Shown here piece after piece: positions 54,530 to 61,152 of a stretch of 64,000 bases of DNA. The position numbers and the translations under genes were made by a program. The first letter of the stretch is position 1. Each line of letters opens with the position of its first letter. Origin of the DNA: Bursaphelenchus xylophilus (Eukaryota; Nematoda; Chromadorea; Rhabditida; Aphelenchoididae). The notes beneath the pieces were generated by a model that saw nothing but the letters and a program-made list of their open reading frames with translations, ran no database searches and was not told the DNA's origin. The stretch covers positions 10,287,291 to 10,351,290 of the forward strand of contig CAJFCV020000001.1 of assembly GCA_904066235.2 (NCBI GenBank), read 5' to 3'.

Positions 54530-54553
54530 GGGGCTTCGGTAGTTCAGCCCCCC
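54530..54553 (+). repeat. Left terminal inverted repeat of the MITE
   Basis: Begins GGGGCTTCGGTAGTTCAG and ends in six C. Its reverse complement matches 54,852-54,875 at 21 of 24 positions. Its inner part, GGTAGTTCAGCCCCCC at 54,538-54,553, is the first copy of the internal C-tract motif. Confidence 0.88.
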
Positions 54554-54559
54554 GCAAAA

Positions 54560-54575
54560 GGTAGTTCAAACCCCC
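54560..54575 (+). repeat. Left subterminal motif copy
   Basis: GGTAGTTCAAACCCCC, a second direct copy of the motif in the left TIR, starting 22 bp after it. The motif TAG-N-TCAARCCCCC appears inverted in the 21-bp repeats at 54,639-54,764. Repeated subterminal motifs at transposon ends commonly serve as transposase-binding sites in hAT-like elements. That role here is inference. Confidence 0.75.
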
Positions 54576-54638
54576 ACTGTTTTGCCCGTTTCACACCCCA
54601 CACAATGAACAAATTAGAATAATACAAAAAATGTAAGT

Positions 54639-54764
54639 GGGGGTTTGATCTACTACGTTGGGGGTTTGATCTAAAACGTAGGGGGCTTGACCTAAAACGT
54701 AGGGGGCTTTTCCTAAAACGGAGGGGGCTTCATCTAAAGCGTAGGGGGCTTGTGCTGGACCATA
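54639..54764 (-). repeat. 21-bp x 6 internal minisatellite in the MITE
   Basis: Six units, each beginning with GGGGG, start at 54,639, 54,660, 54,681, 54,702, 54,723 and 54,744, exactly 21 bp apart. Units 1-5 share the core TTGAYCTAAAACGTA with substitutions. Unit 6 is degenerate after CTTG. On the minus strand the units read as TAGRTCAARCCCCC, the inverse orientation of the left-end motif at 54,560. A 21-bp spacing is two turns of B-DNA, which would place every G tract on the same helical face. Confidence 0.88.
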
Positions 54765-54813
54765 CAACTTGGATTAATTCTTTGAAATAAATTTTGGGGT
54801 TCAGAATGGACGA

Positions 54814-54857
54814 GGGGGGTTGTACTGGGTTATGGGGGGCTAAACTGGACTGGGGGG
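54814..54857 (-). repeat. Right subterminal G6 units of the MITE
   Basis: Three G6 runs at 54,814, 54,834 and 54,852, followed by TTGTACT, CTAAACT and CTGTACT. Read on the minus strand these are degenerate copies of the TAGTNCARCCCCCC motif at the left end. Spacing is 20 and 18 bp, less regular than in the central 21-bp array. They form the mirrored counterpart of the two motif copies at the left end. Confidence 0.75.
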
Positions 54858-54875
54858 CTGTACTACCTTAGCCCC
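54852..54875 (-). repeat. Right terminal inverted repeat of the MITE
   Basis: Six G followed by CTGTACTACCTTAGCCCC, the inverse of the left end apart from three substitutions. It is the last of three G6 units (54,814, 54,834 and 54,852) near the right end. Confidence 0.88.
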
Positions 54876-54883
54876 AAAAAGTG
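54876..54883. repeat. Target-site duplication, right
   Basis: AAAAAGTG directly after the insertion, followed by AATTAGTGATG of the same monomer. The base before it is C and the base after the left copy is G, so the repeat is exactly 8 bp and cannot be extended either way. Confidence 0.92.
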
Positions 54884-57800
54884 AATTAGTGATGAAGGAG
54901 TGAATTGACAAGACATACACCATTCGAAAGCTAATCGCCTGAGATTTTAGCGTGGCAAGTTTCAGCATTTTTGGAATCAAACTACGCCCACACTGGGCGA
55001 AACACTCTGATATTATACTAGACACCGGTTTTAAAAAAAAGTGAATTAGTGATGAAGGAGTGAATTGACAAGACACACACCATTCGAAAGCTAATCGCCT
55101 GAGATTTTAGCATGGCAAGTTTCAGCTTTTTTGGAATCAAATTGCGCCGACACTGGGCGAAACACTCTGATATTATACTAGACACCGGTTTTAAAAAAAA
55201 GTGAATTAGTGATGAAGGAGTGAATTGACAAGACATACAACATTCGAAAGCTAATCGCCTGAGATTTTAGCATGGCAAGTTTCAGCTCTTTTGCGATCAA
55301 ATTACGCCGACACTGGGCGAAAAACTCTGATATTATACTAGATACCGGTTTTAAAAAAAGTGAATTAGTGATGACGGAGTGAATTGACAAGACATACGCC
55401 ATTCGAAAGCTAATCGCCTGAGATTTTAGCATGGCAAGTTTCAGCTCTTTTGCAATCAAATTACGCCGACACTGGGCGAAAAACTCTGATATTATACTAG
55501 ATACCGGTTTTAAAAAAAGTGAATTAGTGATGACGGAGTGAATTGACAAGACATACGCCATTCGAAAGCTAATCGCCTGAGATTTTAGCATGGCAAGTTT
55601 CAGCTCTTTTGCAATCAAATTACGCCGACACTGGGCGAAAAACTCTGATATTATACTAGATACCGGTTTTAAAAAAAAGTGAATTAGTGATGACGGAGTG
55701 AATTGACAAGACATACGCCATTCGAAAGCTAATCGCCTGAGATTTTAGCATGGCAAGTTTCAGCTCTTTTGCAATCAAATTACGCCGACACTGGGCGAAA
55801 AACTCTGATATTATACTAGATACCGGTTTTAAAAAAAAGTGAATTAGTGATGACGGAGTGAATTGACAAGACACACACCATTCGAAAGCTAATCGCCTGA
55901 GATTTTAGCGTGGCAAGTTTCAGCATTTTTGGAATCAAACTACGCCCACACTGGGCGAAACACTCTGATATTATACTAGACACCGGTTTTAAAAAAAGTG
56001 AATTAGTGATGAAGGAGTGAATTGACAAGACACACACCATTCGAAAGCTAATCGCCTGAGATTTTAGCATGGCAAGTTTCAGCTTTTTTGGAATCAAATT
56101 GCGCCGACACTGGGCGAAACACTCTGATATTATACTAGACACCGGTTTTAAAAAAAGTGAATTAGTGATGAAGGAGTGAATTGACAAGACATACACCATT
56201 CGAAAGCTAATCGCCTGAGATTTTAGCATGGCAAGTTTCAGCTTTTTTGGAATCAAATTGCGCCGACACTGGGCGAAACACTCTGATATTATACTAGACA
56301 CCGGTTTTAAAAAAAGTGAATTAGTGATGAAGGAGTGAATTGACAAGACATACACCATTCGAAAGCTAATCGCCTGAGATTTTAGTGTGGCAAGTTTCAG
56401 CTTTTTTGGAATCAAATTGCGCCGACACTGGGCGAAACACTCTGATATTATACTAGACACCGGTTTTAAAAAAAGTGAATTAGTGATGAAGGAGTGAATT
56501 GACAAGACATACACCATTCGAAAGCTAATCGCCTGAGATTTTAGCATGGCAAGTCTCAGCTTTTTTGGAATCAAATTGCGCCGACACTGGGCGAAAAACT
56601 CTGATATTATACTAGATACCGGTTTTAAAAAAAGTGAATTAGTGATGACGGAGTGAATTGACAAGACATACGCCATTCGAAAGCTAATCGCCTGAGATTT
56701 TAGCATGGCAAGTTTCAGCTCTTTTGCAATCAAATTACGCCGACACTGGGCGAAAAACTCTGATATTATACTAGATACCGGTTTTAAAAAAAGTGAATTA
56801 GTGATGACGGAGTGAATTGACAGGACATACGCCATTCGAAAGCTAATCGCCTGAGATTTTAGCATGGCAAGTTTCAGCTCTTTTGCAATCAAATTACGCC
56901 GACACTGGGCGAAAAACTCTGATATTATACTAGATACCGGTTTTAAAAAAAGTGAATTAGTGATGACGGAGTGAATTGACAAGACAATCGCCATTCGAAA
57001 GCTAATCGCCTGAGATTTTAGTGTGGCAAGTTTCAGCATTTTTGGAATCAAACTACGCCCACACTGGGCGAAACACTCTGATATTATACTAGACACAGGT
57101 TTTAAAAAAAGTGAATTAGTGATGAAGGAGTGAATTGACAAGACATACGCCATTCGAAAGCTAATCGCCTGAGATTTTAGCATGGCAAGTTTCAGCTTTT
57201 TTGGAATCAAATTGCGCCGACACTGGGCGAAAAACTCTGATATTATATTAGATACCGGTTTTAAAAAAAGTGAATTAGTGATGACGGAGTGAATTGACAA
57301 GACATACGCCATTCGAAAGCTAATCGCCTGAGATTTTAGCATGGCAAGTTTCAGCTCTTTTGCAATCAAATTACGCCGACACTGGGCGAAAAACTCTGAT
57401 ATTATACTAGACACCGGTTTTAAAAAAAGTGAATTAGTGATGACGGAGTGAATTGACAAGACATACGCCATTCGAAAGCTAATCGCCTGAGATTTTAGCA
57501 TGGCAAGTTTCAGCTCTTTTGCAATCAAATTACGCCGACACTGGGCGAAAAACTCTGATATTATACTAGATACCGGTTTTAAAAAAAGTGAATTAGTGAT
57601 GACGGAGTGAATTGACAAGACATACGCCATTCGAAAGCTAATCGCCTGAGATTTTAGCATGGCAAGTTTCAGCTCTTTTGCAATCAAATTACGCCGACAC
57701 TGGGCGAAAAACTCTGATATTATACTAGATACCGGTTTTTAAAAAAAGTGAATTAGTGATGACGGAGTGAATTGACAAGACAATCGCCATTCGAAAGCTA

Positions 57801-59083
57801 ATCGCCTGAGATTTTAGTGTGGCAAGTTTCAGCATTTTTGGAATCAAACTACGCCCACACTGGGCGAAACACTCTGATATTATACTAGACACAGGTTTTA
57901 AAAAAAGTGAATTAGTGATGAAGGAGTGAATTGACAAGACATACGCCATTCGAAAGCTAATCGCCTGAGATTTTAGCATGGCAAGTTTCAGCTCTTTTGC
58001 AATCAAATTACGCCGACACTGGGCGAAAAACTCTGATATTATACTAGATACCGGTTTTAAAAAAAGTGAATTAGTGATGACGGAGTGAATTGACAAGACA
58101 ATCGCCATTCGAAAGCTAATCGCCTGAGATTTTAGTGTGGCAAGTTTCAGCATTTTTGGAATCAAACTACGCCGACACTGGGCGAAACACTCTGATATTA
58201 TACTAGACACCGGTTTTAAAAAAAAGTGAATTAGTGATGACGGAGTGAATTGACAAGACAATCGCCATTCGAAAGCTAATCGCCTGAGATTTTAGTGTGG
58301 CAAGTTTCAGCATTTTTGGAATCAAACTACGCCCACACTGGGCGAAACACTCTGATATTATACTAGACACAGGTTTTAAAAAAAGTGAATTAGTGATGAA
58401 GGAGTGAATTGACAAGACATACGCCATTCGAAAGCTAATCGCCTGAGATTTTAGCATGGCAAGTTTCAGCTTTTTTGGAATCAAATTGCGCCGACACTGG
58501 GCGAAACACTCTGATATTATACTAGACACCGGTTTTAAAAAAAGTGAATTAGTGATGAAGGAGTGAATTGACAAGACATACACCATTCGAAAGCTAATCG
58601 CCTGAGATTTTAGCATGGCAAGTTTCAGCTTTTTTGGAATCAAATTGCGCCGACACTGGGCGAAAAACTCTGATATTATACTAGATACCGGTTTTAAAAA
58701 AAGTGAATTAGTGATGACGGAGTGAATTGACAAGACATACGCCATTCGAAAGCTAATCGCCTGAGATTTTAGCGTGGCAAGTTTCAGCTTTTTTGGAATC
58801 AAATTGCGCCGACACTGGGCGAAACACTCTGATATTATACTAGACACCGGTTTTAAAAAAAAGTGAATTAGTGATGAAGGAGTGAATTGACAAGACATAC
58901 ACCATTCGAAAGCTAATCGCCTGAGATTTTAGCATGGCAAGTTTCAGCTCTTTTGCAATCAAATTACGCCGACACTGGGCGAAAAACTCTGATATTATAC
59001 TAGATACCGGTTTTAAAAAAAGTGAATTAGTGATGACGGAGTGAATTGACAAGACAATCGCCATTCGAAAGCTAATCGCCTGA

Positions 59084-60196
59084 GATTTTAGTGTGGCAAG
59101 TTTCAGCATTTTTGGAATCAAACTACGCCCACACTGGGCGAAACACTCTGATATTATACTAGACACAGGTTTTAAAAAAAGTGAATTAGTGATGAAGGAG
59201 TGAATTGACAAGACATACGCCATTCGAAAGCTAATCGCCTGAGATTTTAGCATGGCAAGTTTCAGCATTTTTGGAATCAAACTACGCCCACACTGGGCGA
59301 AACACTCTGATATTATACTAGACACCGGTTTTAAAAAAAGTGAATTAGTGATGAAGGAGTGAATTGACAAGACATACACCATTCGAAAGCTAATCGCCTG
59401 ACATTTTAGCGTGGCAAGTTTCAGCATTTTTGGAATCAAACTACGCCCACACTGGGCGAAACACTCTGATATTATACTAGACACCGGTTTTAAAAAAAGT
59501 GAATTAGTGATGAAGGAGTGAATTGACAAGACATACACCATTCGAAAGCTAATCGCCTGAGATTTTAGCGTGGCAAGTTTCAGCATTTTTGGAATCAAAC
59601 TACGCCCACACTGGGCGAAACACTCTGATATTATACTAGACACCGGTTTTAAAAAAAGTGAATTAGTGATGAAGGAGTGAATTGACAAGACATACACCAT
59701 TCGAAAGCTAATCGCCTGAGATTTTAGCATGGCAAGTTTCAGCTTTTTTGGAATCAAATTGCGCCGACACTGGGCGAAAAACTCTGATATTATACTAGAT
59801 ACCGGTTTTAAAAAAAGTGAATTAGTGATGACGGAGTGAATTGACAAGACATACGCCATTCGAAAGCTAATCGCCTGAGATTTTAGCATGGCAAGTTTCA
59901 GCTCTTTTGCAATCAAATTACGCCGACACTGGGCGAAAAACTCTGATATTATACTAGATACCGGTTTTAAAAAAAGTGAATTAGTGATGACGGAGTGAAT
60001 TGACAAGACATACGCCATTCGAAAGCTAATCGCCTGAGATTTTAGCATGGCAAGTTTCAGCTCTTTTGCAATCAAATTACGCCGACACTGGGCGAAAAAC
60101 TCTGATATTATACTAGATACCGGTTTTAAAAAAAGTGAATTAGTGATGACGGAGTGAATTGACAAGACAATCGCCATTCGAAAGCTAATCGCCTGA
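59084..60196. repeat. 7-monomer HOR of the right part, unit 1 (1,113 bp)
   Basis: Order D(GTGTGG, GACACAGG), D, D(TGACATTTT), Dg, E-left/C-right chimera, C, C. The following unit from 60,197 repeats this without the chimera. Marks: GACACAGG at 59,167 and 60,280 (1,113 bp), and TGACATTTT at 59,402 and 60,516 (1,114 bp). This 7-mer has a different composition from the one at 12.9 kb, so the two arose independently or from different parts of the array. Confidence 0.82.
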
Positions 60197-61152
60197 GATT
60201 TTAGTGTGGCAAGTTTCAGCATTTTTGGAATCAAACTACGCCCACACTGGGCGAAACACTCTGATATTATACTAGACACAGGTTTTAAAAAAAAGTGAAT
60301 TAGTGATGAAGGAGTGAATTGACAAGACATACGCCATTCGAAAGCTAATCGCCTGAGATTTTAGCATGGCAAGTTTCAGCATTTTTGGAATCAAACTACG
60401 CCCACACTGGGCGAAACACTCTGATATTATACTAGACACCGGTTTTAAAAAAAGTGAATTAGTGATGAAGGAGTGAATTGACAAGACATACACCATTCGA
60501 AAGCTAATCGCCTGACATTTTAGCGTGGCAAGTTTCAGCATTTTTGGAATCAAACTACGCCCACACTGGGCGAAACACTCTGATATTATACTAGACACCG
60601 GTTTTAAAAAAAGTGAATTAGTGATGAAGGAGTGAATTGACAAGACATACACCATTCGAAAGCTAATCGCCTGAGATTTTAGCGTGGCAAGTTTCAGCAT
60701 TTTTGGAATCAAACTACGCCCACACTGGGCGAAACACTCTGATATTATACTAGACACCGGTTTTAAAAAAAGTGAATTAGTGATGAAGGAGTGAATTGAC
60801 AAGACATACACCATTCGAAAGCTAATCGCCTGAGATTTTAGCATGGCAAGTTTCAGCTCTTTTGCAATCAAATTACGCCGACACTGGGCGAAAAACTCTG
60901 ATATTATACTAGATACCGGTTTTAAAAAAAGTGAATTAGTGATGACGGAGTGAATTGACAAGACATACGCCATTCGAAAGCTAATCGCCTGAGATTTTAG
61001 CATGGCAAGTTTCAGCTCTTTTGCAATCAAATTACGCCGACACTGGGCGAAAAACTCTGATATTATACTAGATACCGGTTTTTAAAAAAAGTGAATTAGT
61101 GATGACGGAGTGAATTGACAAGACAATCGCCATTCGAAAGCTAATCGCCTGA
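60197..61152. repeat. 7-monomer HOR of the right part, unit 2 (6 monomers)
   Basis: D(GTGTGG, GACACAGG), D, D(TGACATTTT), Dg, C, C(T5A7), then a new D(GTGTGG) at 61,153. The unit is one monomer shorter than unit 1: the E/C chimera of unit 1 is absent. The T5A7 tract near 61,079 also occurs near 57,736, 3,343 bp earlier (21 monomers plus tract bases). Confidence 0.75.

Larger units (their letters stand above)
54530..54875. mobile_element. 346-bp MITE-like DNA transposon with 8-bp TSD
   Basis: The only non-satellite DNA in the window. It is inserted in the A tract of one monomer and bounded by perfect 8-bp direct repeats AAAAAGTG. Its ends form 24-bp terminal inverted repeats with 21 matches (mismatches at 54,536, 54,537 and 54,544). 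It has no coding capacity, so it would depend on a transposase supplied elsewhere. The left end carries C tracts and the right two-thirds G tracts, all part of one repeated motif in opposite orientations. Removing the element and one duplication restores a normal T4A8 monomer. An 8-bp duplication is typical of hAT and P superfamilies and fits Merlin, but the GGGGC ends are not the CAG ends usual in hAT, so the superfamily is left open. It appears once only in 64 kb, which points to insertion after the last local amplification. Confidence 0.9.

Noticed and set aside
54530..54875. Telomeric or interstitial telomere repeat because of regular G tracts
   Set aside because: The 21-bp unit with GGGGG does not match known short telomere repeats and is bounded by TIRs and a TSD.
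54530..54875. Retroposed SINE inserted in an A-rich site
   Set aside because: There is no 3' poly-A tail belonging to the element and the ends are inverted repeats with an 8-bp duplication, which fits a DNA transposon instead.
54840..55076. Short minus-strand frame crossing from satellite into the MITE right end
   Set aside because: Its carboxyl end is read from the G-rich transposon terminus and the rest is satellite frame, so it is a chance junction.
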